A stretch of 64,000 nucleotides of DNA, from the NCBI GenBank assembly GCA_022825665.1, contig JAJDWI010000006.1, positions 1-64,000 of the forward strand, read 5' to 3'. The DNA comes from Candidatus Poribacteria bacterium. Its GTDB lineage: Bacteria; Poribacteria; WGA-4E; WGA-3G. Each line of letters begins with the position of its first letter. Positions within the stretch are counted from its first letter, which is position 1. Positions 28,339 to 36,394 of this stretch are shown here, one piece after another. The notes beneath the pieces are model-generated. The model had not been told where the DNA came from. It did no database searches and saw only the letters and a program-made list of their open reading frames with translations. The translations under genes were made by a program, and so were the position numbers.

Positions 28339-28830
28339 ATGCCGATACAACCAGTTATTAGCAATAACAGTCCGCTTGTTGGACTTATGGGGATTAACCT
28401 TCTTTCTCTGTTGCAAGAGCTTTATACAGAGGTGTGGATTCCACGAAAAGTTGAACAGGAGTTTCTCAAAAAAGAACCGATAGTCCGTCGGAAAGTCCTT
28501 GAAAATGTTCCCTGGATTAAGACTGTTGATTTAACGGATCCGCAAACCGCTGAGGCTTATGTAGGACTTGATGAAGGTGAAGCCGAGGCCTTGGCACTTG
28601 CGGTTGAACATGATGCACGTCTCATTCTTCTTGATGAAAAGAAAGGGAGACAGAGGGCGAAAGAAATTGGATTAACGGTCGAGGGCACATTAGGCGTTTT
28701 GTTGGAAGCAAAGGAAGAGGGTTTAATAGTTGCTATCAAACCACTTTTAATTCAGTTACGGGCTAACGGCATTCGTATGAGCGATTCGCTCATCAATAAA
28801 GTCTTACAAAAAGCAGGTGAGATAGATTAG
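28339..28830 (+). CDS. DUF3368 PIN-like ribonuclease toxin
   Basis: The 163-aa protein matches DUF3368, a VapC-like PIN family: VISNNSPLVGLMGI at the N-terminus, EVWIPRKVEQEF, the acidic DEGEAEALALAVE, LILLDEKKGRQRAKEIGL with VEGTLGVLLEAKEEG, and RMSDSLI near the end. Asn replaces the first Asp of classical PIN domains, a change that I recall as frequent in DUF3368. It would act as a metal-dependent endoribonuclease held in check by the UPF0175 domain of the upstream product. Close spacing indicates coupled translation. Confidence 0.85.
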   Translation: MPIQPVISNNSPLVGLMGINLLSLLQELYTEVWIPRKVEQEFLKKEPIVRRKVLENVPWIKTVDLTDPQTAEAYVGLDEGEAEALALAVEHDARLILLDEKKGRQRAKEIGLTVEGTLGVLLEAKEEGLIVAIKPLLIQLRANGIRMSDSLINKVLQKAGEID

Positions 28831-28866
28831 CTGAACTTGCTTTCGAAAACTATTCAGATGCACCCC

Positions 28867-29625
28867 TCAACTGATTAATAGATGTACCCCAGTTGCGAAT
28901 AGAACGATAAGTACGATTCTTGAAAAGTTGCGTTCCGAAAAACGGCTGTTTAGATATACACCTGCTTGTACACCGAGTCCAACAAACGGGAGCAGTACCA
29001 ATGCCTCAATAATGATTTCAAATGAAAATAATCCGAGTTGGTAATAGGCAGGTATCTTTGTAAGATTGATACAGAAGTAAAGTAGTGTTGTTGTTGCTAC
29101 GAATTTACGGTTACCTAATCTTTGCGGTAAAAGGTACATAACGATGACAGGACCAGCCATGTGCGCGAGCGTTGAGAAAATCCCTCCGAGGATACCTAAT
29201 AGGACACCGTGCCATGCTTTGAATTGTAGTGCTGGCACTTCATCAGAGACATCTGGGTTGAGTCGTCGTATTATCCGAGGACGAAGAAATTCTAATACTG
29301 AAAATAGACAGGCAATACCTCCGATTGTTTTCTTTAAATGAATATCAGAGATGTCATTTAAGATAAAACTTGCTAATACGATACCGATGATTGCCCCTGG
29401 GATCAAACGCCAGATGCTTTTTCGATGCCACTGTTTCCAGTAATGCCCCAAAGAGATAACATCGGTTGAGATGAGAAGGAGAACCATCAGTGGAAGCACT
29501 TGGTTACGAACAGGACGAAATTGTGCAAATAGTGGCACGACAATCATACCGATACCACCCCCGAAACCTGCTTTGCTTACACCTGTTAACCATGTCCCAA
29601 AACAAAAGATTAATATTTCGTAAAT
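28867..29625 (-). CDS. TSUP-family permease (TauE/SafE), apparent AUU start
   Basis: The frame from the first ATG (29547) gives 226 aa but starts in the middle of the conserved N-terminal motif. The same frame continues upstream, without a stop, through YEILIFCFGTWLTGV and SKAGFGGGIGMIVVP, which are essential to the family. AGGAG at 29634-29638 lies 8 bases before an ATT at 29625, and the promoter -10 box is just upstream with no ATG, GTG or TTG between. I infer initiation at AUU, giving 252 aa with about eight TM helices. The family exports or imports sulfite, sulfoacetate or similar anions. Confidence 0.75.
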   Translation of the reverse strand: MYEILIFCFGTWLTGVSKAGFGGGIGMIVVPLFAQFRPVRNQVLPLMVLLLISTDVISLGHYWKQWHRKSIWRLIPGAIIGIVLASFILNDISDIHLKKTIGGIACLFSVLEFLRPRIIRRLNPDVSDEVPALQFKAWHGVLLGILGGIFSTLAHMAGPVIVMYLLPQRLGNRKFVATTTLLYFCINLTKIPAYYQLGLFSFEIIIEALVLLPFVGLGVQAGVYLNSRFSERNFSRIVLIVLFATGVHLLIS

Positions 29626-29664
29626 AAGGATTTCTCCTGTTACTGTTTGATGTTTGTGTGCTTT

Positions 29665-29693
29665 ATAATAGCGGTTTGTGTCGGTTTTGTCAA
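29665..29693 (-). promoter_or_regulatory. Promoter of the TSUP permease gene
   Basis: On the minus strand TTGACA (29693-29688), 17 bases, TATTAT (29670-29665). The predicted transcript starts only about 20 bases before the AGGAG ribosome site. Confidence 0.7.
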
Positions 29694-29764
29694 CAGGGTG
29701 TGTTAGTCATGACAACTAAATTACCATACTACAGAATTTGAGAAGAGATTGCTTCCTTGCTGAA

Positions 29765-30958
29765 TCAACGTCCATGCTGTCTCATTATCTGTTTTAATTT
29801 ATCCAGTGGAATGGTATGCATGGTTCGATTGTTACGTCCAGTCGTTGTTGTTGCCATTGTCATAGAATTAATGATTGCTTCCTCAGTTGCCTCCATAACT
29901 GCCTGAAATAGAGAGCTTAAACGACTGTTTACGACCATCTGAATCTGGAATGTTCCGTTCTCTGTGCGGCGTGGAAAAACATTTGCCGTTGAAAACGCAA
30001 TGACGAACTCTCCACTACTGTCTGTACTTGGTGTTCCTGTGCGCGCAAGACCGTGTGTAGCACGAATTGCTAACTGTTTCAACTGACGGTGAGTCAACGG
30101 CGCATCCGTTGCAATTACAATAATAAACGAACCATCTCTACCCGGTTTCAGTTGATCGTTTTCCAAAGCCTTGCCAACAGGTACTCCATCAATACGTAGT
30201 TGGTGCCGTCGTCCACCGTTAGAGTTTACCAGTACTCCAACTTTCCATCCGCCACTGTCATTTGGTAGCACTCGCGAGGCAGTACCGATGCCAGCTTTGA
30301 AACCGTAGCATCGCATACCTGTGCCTGCCCCGACACACCCCTCTGCAACCGGACCAGACTTTGCCTTTTCAATCGCTTCAATAGCGTGTTCTGGCGTTAC
30401 GTGTAGTCCACTGATGTCATTTAAGCCACCGTCGTAGCACTCCGCCACAATAGGTAGCACGATGTTATTGTCAGGATATCGTTTGACAATATATCGGACG
30501 ACCCCATCGTGTACAGCACCAACACTGAGCGTATTTGTCAGCAAAATTGGTGACTCAATCCAACCTGCTTGGTTGATTCGAGCAATACCCGTAGCTTCAC
30601 CGTTTCCGTGGATTGTATAACCAGCACCAAATAACCGTGATCTCCAAATATCATCGTGTGGAAGGACTGCGGTAACACCTGTACGAATGGAGTCTCCTTC
30701 GTTCAATGTAACGTGTCCGACTTTCACACCCGGAATATCGGTAATAGCATTATGTTCACCTGTAGGATATATCCCTATATGGATACCGAGTTCACGCACA
30801 CGTACACGGGAACTTTCTTCCGCTTGCGCATTGATAGATAATCCTATCTGCATTAATAATACACTGAGAAACAATAATGAGAACAATTTTGGTCGTGTGT
30901 GTGAACAACCGATAGGTTTTTTATTATATTTTTTGATTGACGACAGACATATTTTCAT
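29765..30958 (-). CDS. P1 family (DmpA/BapA-type) aminopeptidase
   Basis: The 397-aa precursor has a signal peptide (basic start, hydrophobic LFSLLFLSVLLMQIGLSI, likely cleavage near AQA-EES), so it is exported. Family S58 motifs: NAITDIPGVKVGHVT, GAGYTIHGNGEATG, GAGTGMRCYGFKAGIGTASR and the autoprocessing site GRDGSFIIVIATDAPL, where cleavage before the Ser creates the N-terminal nucleophile. These enzymes release N-terminal D- or L-amino acids or beta-amino acids. Its ATG overlaps the TGA of the upstream DUF4416 gene (ATGA), so the two are translationally coupled. Confidence 0.87.
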   Translation of the reverse strand: MKICLSSIKKYNKKPIGCSHTRPKLFSLLFLSVLLMQIGLSINAQAEESSRVRVRELGIHIGIYPTGEHNAITDIPGVKVGHVTLNEGDSIRTGVTAVLPHDDIWRSRLFGAGYTIHGNGEATGIARINQAGWIESPILLTNTLSVGAVHDGVVRYIVKRYPDNNIVLPIVAECYDGGLNDISGLHVTPEHAIEAIEKAKSGPVAEGCVGAGTGMRCYGFKAGIGTASRVLPNDSGGWKVGVLVNSNGGRRHQLRIDGVPVGKALENDQLKPGRDGSFIIVIATDAPLTHRQLKQLAIRATHGLARTGTPSTDSSGEFVIAFSTANVFPRRTENGTFQIQMVVNSRLSSLFQAVMEATEEAIINSMTMATTTTGRNNRTMHTIPLDKLKQIMRQHGR

Positions 30959-31485
30959 GAGTTGAGCTGCTCCCGATAAAGTGTGCGAATATGATTAAAT
31001 ATATTAATGTAAGATTGGGAACGATAATCTGGATATGTCCATTCCCATGGTTGGAACGTTTTGTGATAAAACCGTAGTGTAATTTCTGCATAGATACTGT
31101 TGCTGAGATAGATTCGGTGTGCATGATCCTTTGTTGAGGCAAGTACTAACTTTGCCATACAGATATAACCGACATCTAAATTGACACGTCTTCGTGAAGA
31201 ATTTTCTTCCGTAAACTCCTGTTCTACCTGATTTGTAAAGAGCTTTTTGTCCGACAATGTACCTGCATCAATCAAGTTTTTAAAACTGATGAATTGCCTT
31301 TGGATTCCTTGTCCCATCTCTGCTTCATAATAGTTAGTATAGGTGAACGGTAAAAGTTCACTGGTATAGTCTAAGGGACCGAATTTATCTGTGAGTCGTT
31401 GATAGACGGTTGGTAATATTGGGGGTTCTGCTGTCAGCACACCGATGATTGCTTTGACAGGTAATTGTTCTACAAGTGTTCCCAT
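30955..31485 (-). CDS. DUF4416 family protein
   Basis: A protein of about 176 aa from the ATG at 31485 (GAG five bases before it); an in-frame start 14 codons further up is less likely. Conserved DUF4416 segments are seen: LTAEPPILPTVYQRLTDKFG, LPFTYTNYYEAEMGQG, FKNLIDAGTLSDKKLFTNQVE, RVNLDVGYICMAKLVLASTKD, HRIYLSNSIYAEITL and QPWEWTYPDYRSQSY. The function of the family is unknown. It is the first gene of a two-gene unit with the DmpA-type peptidase. Confidence 0.8.
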   Translation of the reverse strand: MGTLVEQLPVKAIIGVLTAEPPILPTVYQRLTDKFGPLDYTSELLPFTYTNYYEAEMGQGIQRQFISFKNLIDAGTLSDKKLFTNQVEQEFTEENSSRRRVNLDVGYICMAKLVLASTKDHAHRIYLSNSIYAEITLRFYHKTFQPWEWTYPDYRSQSYINIFNHIRTLYREQLNS

Positions 31486-31587
31486 AATTCTCGTGTAGAT
31501 AGTTAATCTAAATACAAGACATTTCAAACAGTAAAATGTAAAAATTAGATCAAATTAAAAAATAATCACAAAATATTACATTTTTTC

Positions 31588-31616
31588 TTGACATTAATTA
31601 AACCTTGATGTATAAT
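31588..31616 (+). promoter_or_regulatory. Consensus promoter of rpoBC
   Basis: TTGACA (31588-31593), 17 bases, TATAAT (31611-31616): both boxes match the sigma70 consensus completely, as expected for a highly expressed operon. Confidence 0.75.
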
Positions 31617-32273
31617 TTTACGTTACGCATTTAAGAAGTTTTAAAATCATACGTATATTATAAATTTAAAAGGTGACTTTTAAGGAAGTATATAACTTCT
31701 ACAAAAAATAGGCAACTGTTTTTGAAACTAAGTGATAAGATAGTATGTATAATCTTTTCGTTTATACTGGAGGTCGTTTAGTACTTCATCCGCTTTTTCC
31801 TGTCGGTATGTGAAGTCAAGAACTTTGTCGCGCCTACTACCTGATATCATCAACTAACTCAACTTTTATTGTATTGACATACTACTCCGTTGTGTGGAGG
31901 AATTGAGACAACAAGAAACAAGTCTTAATTTATGCTACCCCCATAACCTAAATAATGAACATTAGTTCTTCTGAGAATTCGTTTCTCTTTTGAAGAAACA
32001 CGAATTGATTATCAATTGTTAGTTGCGTGAATAGGATTCCGACTACTATTTCACTACGCAACACGATACCGAACTGTTCTTATATGAATATCCTTTAAAG
32101 TAATTCAACTATATGTCAAAAGATGTGAAGGTATTTTTCAGAAGCAGTTTGTTCCTGTTTTCTGCAAGAATCTTTTATTCTATAACTAAAAGGTGTTCTC
32201 TGTCAATTTGTTCGGGACAGTTGTCCAATCGTTAAATCTTCAATCCATCCGCTACTTTGCAAGGTGAAAATAT
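31617..32273 (+). other. Long untranslated leader of rpoBC
   Basis: About 650 bases separate the consensus promoter from rpoB, with no supported gene. Hairpins are visible at about 31978-32006 (ATTCGTTTCT...AGAAACACGAAT) and 32023-32061 (TTGCGTGAATAG...CTATTTCACTACGCAA). The usual upstream genes rplJ and rplL are absent. The leader may carry a regulatory or processing site. Confidence 0.45.
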
Positions 32274-35200
32274 ATGCCCAATATAAGTAAAACTAATGGA
32301 AGTCCGGCTGCGTTACGACGGCGCGTCTCCTTTGCTAAAACCCCATCAGTTCTTGAACTGCCTGATTTAATTGAGACACAAAAACGTTCATACGCCGCAT
32401 TTCTGCAACGTTTTGTTGCAGATAATGAACGTGAGTCTAAAGGACTTCAGGCATTGTTCGAAGAAGTTTTTCCGATTTATGACTTTAAAGAAACTACAAG
32501 CCTTGAATTTGTCAGTTACACACTCAGTCCACCGACACATGATCTTGCGGATTGCCAAGCACGCGGTCTGAACTATCAGGTCAGATTACAAGCCCGTCTG
32601 ATGTGTGTTGAGCGCGAAAAAGATGAAGATACTGGTCAAACGCGTGTGTTAGACATCACCGAATCCGATGTGTACCTGGGTGATATTCCTTTGATGACAG
32701 AAAATGGCACTTTTATTATTAATGGATCGGAACGTGTCATCGTGAATCAGTTGCAAAGGTCTCCTGGTGTAATATTTCTTGATAAATCGCATGCGTCAAG
32801 TGTACAGAAACTTCCTACAGGACAAATAATCCCATATCGCGGTGCTTGGATAGAGTTTGAATATGATTCAAAGGACTGCATTCATGTCCGATTAGATCGT
32901 AAGAAAAAACTGTTGGTCACTGTGCTTTTACGCGCACTCGGTTGGGAAACAGATGCGGAAATCCTCAAACTATTCGGGAACACAGAGATCGTTCCATTGA
33001 CTCAGGATGTTGTCGGACGCGTAATTGCTGAATCTGTGATTGATAAGAAAACTGGTGAAGTTCTACTTGAAGCAAATACAAAGATGTCTGAGATAGAATT
33101 TGATAGACTCATGGATGCAAAGATTTCGGAAGTAGAAGTGCTGTTGGAATCAGATGAACAGGAACTTCGCTTTTTGCGAAATACCTTGTCCCGTGATACA
33201 GTCAAGGCTTATGCAGGTGGAACATTGCAGGAGGGTGCGTTACTTGAGATCTTTCGTACGTTGAGACCTGGTGATGCCCCGACACGTGAAGCCGCTTCAT
33301 CATGTTTGGAACGTCTCTTTTTTGATGGTGCTCGCTACGATTTAGGTGTCGTCGGTAGATATAAAATAAATTCAAAACTCGGCGATCTATCTACCTATCA
33401 GGACGAATCCGGCGAGATGCCGTCAGAAGAAATACGTGTGCTTCGGAAAGAAGATATTGCTGCCACACTGCAATACCTCATGGATATCCGAAACGGTCAC
33501 CGAAATGTTGATGACTTAGACCACCTCGGAAATAGAAGGGTGCGAGTTATCGGTGAACTTCTTGAGAATCAATTTCGCATTGCGTTACTGCAGATTCGTC
33601 GGTCAGCCCGGGAAAAATTGAGCACTACCAGCGATGCACAGCTCAAGAACCCTAAGAATATAGTGGTACCAAAACCTCTCATGATGTCACTCCGTGAGTT
33701 TTTCGGTTCTAACCAACTTTCGCAATTCATGCAACAGATCAATCCATTGGATGAACTTACCCATAAACGTCGGATTTCAGCGATCGGTCCTGGTGGTTTA
33801 CACCGTGACCGTGCGACTGCTGCCGTACGAGACGTACATCGCACTCACTATGGGCGTGTCTGTCCCTTAGAAACTCCCGAAGGTCCCTCTATTGGTCTCA
33901 TCGTGTCTTTAGCGACATTTGCACGAGTTAATCCGTATGGATTTTTAGAAACACCCTACCGTGCAATCGAGAACGGTAAGATCACGAAAGATGTTCAATA
34001 CTTAACTGCTGATGCAGAAGACAAATACAATATTGCTCCTGCAGATGCCATCTCTTCAGGTAAAAGAGCAAAAAGTTTACGTAGCCGCAAAGGTGAAGAG
34101 GTAATTGAACGCGACATAAAAGAGATTGACTACATTGGGATTGCACCTCAACAGATTGTTGGTGTCTCTGCAGCACTTGTTCCCTTTTTAGAGCATGAAG
34201 ATGCCAACCGAGCGTTAATGGGGGCAAACCACCAACGTCAGGCTGTCCCGTTGATCCGTCCGGAGGCACCGTGGGTCGGTACAGGTATGGAACATCGTGC
34301 TGCACGCGACGCAAATGCAATGGTCGTTGCAAACCGTGGAGGTGTTGTTTCCAGCGTTGATGCAGAAGAAATACTGATACGTACTGGGCAAGCATTGCAT
34401 CTGGAAGAGGGTGAAAACACTTTCAGTGAAATGGGCTACGATGTCTATAAACTGAAAAACTTCAAACGAAGCAATAGTGGCACTTGTATCCATCAACGTC
34501 CGCGTGTGAATATCGGAGATGTTGTGGAGGCTGGAGATGTAATTGCAGATGGCACTGCTACAGAAGGTGGTGAACTTGCTCTCGGAAGAAATATTCTATG
34601 TGCCTACATGCCATGGGGTGGACATAACTTTGAGGATTCAATCCTCATCAGTGAATCACTTATCAAAAACGATACATTTACCTCTATCCATATTGAAGAA
34701 TTTGAAGTTGCAGCACGGCAAACGAAGATGGGAGACGAGGAGATTACCCGTGACATACCGAACATGTCTCCCCGAAGTCTCGCACAACTGGATGATGAAG
34801 GTATCATTCGGATAGGGAGTGTCGTTGGTACAGGTAGTATACTCGTTGGCAAAATATCTCCGAAAGGGGAAAGTGAATCTGGTCCAGAGGAGAAACTCCT
34901 AAGGGCTATTTTCGGAGAAAAAGTCAAGGAGGTCAAAGATGCATCCGCATATACACGTCCTGGTGTTGAAGGTGTAGTTATTGATGTGAAGGTGTTCTCT
35001 CGACAGGCGACACCTAATAGCGAACGAACAGCATGGAGGCAGGACGCACAACGTAAAAAGATTGAGCAGACATATCAGGAACAGTGTCAACAGGTATTAG
35101 AACGTCTTACTGAAGGACTACGCGAGACTTTGATTAACAAAGAACTTGCATATCCAACGACTTTTGAGACAAGTAATGACAGCGAAGATGCAAGTAACGG

Positions 35201-36299
35201 CGAATCACCCGCACAGTTGAATGCAGGCGATGTGTTGACGCGTGAGTATCTGGAAGCATTGTCAAAAAGCGAACTGGAAACGCTTCAGGTTACTGACAAA
35301 GATGCATCTACCTATATAAAAAGCCTACAAGAACTTGCTAAAGGTCGCATTGATGCCTATACCAAGGAAAAAAATGATGCTTTGGAAAAACTTGATGCTG
35401 GTGAAGAACTGAAACCGGGTGTATTAAAACTCGTGAAAGTTTATGTTGCAAGCCGCCGTCCTATCTCTGTTGGAGATAAAATGGCAGGACGTTATGGCAA
35501 TAAAGGTGTGGTGGCAAAGATACTTCCTGATGAAGATATGCCATACATGCCAGACGGTACACCTGTTGATATTGTTTTGAATCCTCTCGGTGTGCCTTCG
35601 CGAATGAATGTTGGTCAAATCCTTGAAATTCACTTAGGTTTAGCATGCAAGGAACTCGGATTGCATATTTCTTCACCGGTATTTGATGGTGCTACGGAAG
35701 ATGAGGTGTTTGGCATGCTGGATAAAACGGATTTACCGGATAACGTCAAGGAGACCGGAAAAAGTGTTTTATACGATGGACGCACTGGTGAACCGTTTGG
35801 ACAGGAAGTGACTGTCGGCTATGTCTATTTCCTCAAACTAAATCACCTTGTTGCTGATAAGATGCATGCGCGGTCGACAGGACCTTATTCACTGGTAACA
35901 CAGCAACCACTTGGCGGTAAAGCACAGCATGGTGGACAACGTCTCGGTGAGATGGAGGTGTGGGCATTAGAAGCTTATGGTGCTGCACATACCCTGCAAG
36001 AGATGTTGACCATCAAATCCGATGATGTTAAAGGTAGAACCAAAATCTATGAATCTATTGTAAAAGGGCAAAGCCCTATGAAACCCGGAACTCCTGAATC
36101 ATTCAATGTATTGGTCAGAGAACTGCAGAGTCTCGGTTTAAATGTAGAATTAACTGAAGGGGATCCCTCAGATGCTGACGCGGAACAAACAGGACTTCAC
36201 GATACCGACTTCCCACTCTTACATACATTGGATACAATGGAGCCCATAGAAGATGAACCGCCTTTGAAACTGACATGGGACACCGACGATACCGAATAG
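32274..36299 (+). CDS. rpoB: DNA-directed RNA polymerase subunit beta
   Basis: The 1341-aa length is typical. Signature regions in order: the N-terminal lobe with VNQLQRSPGVIF; the rifampicin region QLSQFM...ELTHKRRISAIGPGGL; HYGRVCPLETPEGPSIGLI; GRNILCAYMPWGGHNFEDSI; GDKMAGRYGNKGVVAKILP with the catalytic-centre lysines; NPLGVPSRMNVGQILE; and the C-terminal QPLGGKAQHGGQRLGEMEVWALEAYGA. In the rifampicin pocket Gln stands where E. coli has Asp516, and Asp where it has Ser522. AAGGTGA precedes the ATG. rpoC follows after 95 bases containing a hairpin. The ribosomal protein genes normally upstream are missing. Confidence 0.98.
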   Translation: MPNISKTNGSPAALRRRVSFAKTPSVLELPDLIETQKRSYAAFLQRFVADNERESKGLQALFEEVFPIYDFKETTSLEFVSYTLSPPTHDLADCQARGLNYQVRLQARLMCVEREKDEDTGQTRVLDITESDVYLGDIPLMTENGTFIINGSERVIVNQLQRSPGVIFLDKSHASSVQKLPTGQIIPYRGAWIEFEYDSKDCIHVRLDRKKKLLVTVLLRALGWETDAEILKLFGNTEIVPLTQDVVGRVIAESVIDKKTGEVLLEANTKMSEIEFDRLMDAKISEVEVLLESDEQELRFLRNTLSRDTVKAYAGGTLQEGALLEIFRTLRPGDAPTREAASSCLERLFFDGARYDLGVVGRYKINSKLGDLSTYQDESGEMPSEEIRVLRKEDIAATLQYLMDIRNGHRNVDDLDHLGNRRVRVIGELLENQFRIALLQIRRSAREKLSTTSDAQLKNPKNIVVPKPLMMSLREFFGSNQLSQFMQQINPLDELTHKRRISAIGPGGLHRDRATAAVRDVHRTHYGRVCPLETPEGPSIGLIVSLATFARVNPYGFLETPYRAIENGKITKDVQYLTADAEDKYNIAPADAISSGKRAKSLRSRKGEEVIERDIKEIDYIGIAPQQIVGVSAALVPFLEHEDANRALMGANHQRQAVPLIRPEAPWVGTGMEHRAARDANAMVVANRGGVVSSVDAEEILIRTGQALHLEEGENTFSEMGYDVYKLKNFKRSNSGTCIHQRPRVNIGDVVEAGDVIADGTATEGGELALGRNILCAYMPWGGHNFEDSILISESLIKNDTFTSIHIEEFEVAARQTKMGDEEITRDIPNMSPRSLAQLDDEGIIRIGSVVGTGSILVGKISPKGESESGPEEKLLRAIFGEKVKEVKDASAYTRPGVEGVVIDVKVFSRQATPNSERTAWRQDAQRKKIEQTYQEQCQQVLERLTEGLRETLINKELAYPTTFETSNDSEDASNGESPAQLNAGDVLTREYLEALSKSELETLQVTDKDASTYIKSLQELAKGRIDAYTKEKNDALEKLDAGEELKPGVLKLVKVYVASRRPISVGDKMAGRYGNKGVVAKILPDEDMPYMPDGTPVDIVLNPLGVPSRMNVGQILEIHLGLACKELGLHISSPVFDGATEDEVFGMLDKTDLPDNVKETGKSVLYDGRTGEPFGQEVTVGYVYFLKLNHLVADKMHARSTGPYSLVTQQPLGGKAQHGGQRLGEMEVWALEAYGAAHTLQEMLTIKSDDVKGRTKIYESIVKGQSPMKPGTPESFNVLVRELQSLGLNVELTEGDPSDADAEQTGLHDTDFPLLHTLDTMEPIEDEPPLKLTWDTDDTE

Positions 36300-36307
36300 T
36301 TATCTGT

Positions 36308-36368
36308 TGTCAGTTATCGGTTAAAAGGGAAGATTTATTATTTAGTACCTCTTAACTGATAACTGACA
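36308..36368. repeat. Inverted repeat (TGTCAGTTATCAGTTAA family) between rpoB and rpoC
   Basis: Arms of about 20 bp (36308-36329 and 36347-36368) form a near-perfect hairpin in the short rpoB-rpoC spacer. The same word is repeated in tandem at 56638-56672, so it belongs to a dispersed family. In this place it could modulate read-through or create a processing site. Confidence 0.6.
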
Positions 36369-36394
36369 CTATTATATTATAAGGAGCATGAACA

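Noticed and set aside
31617-32273. Hidden rplJ/rplL or other small gene in the rpoB leader
   Set aside because: All frames are closed within short distances and none resembles a ribosomal protein.
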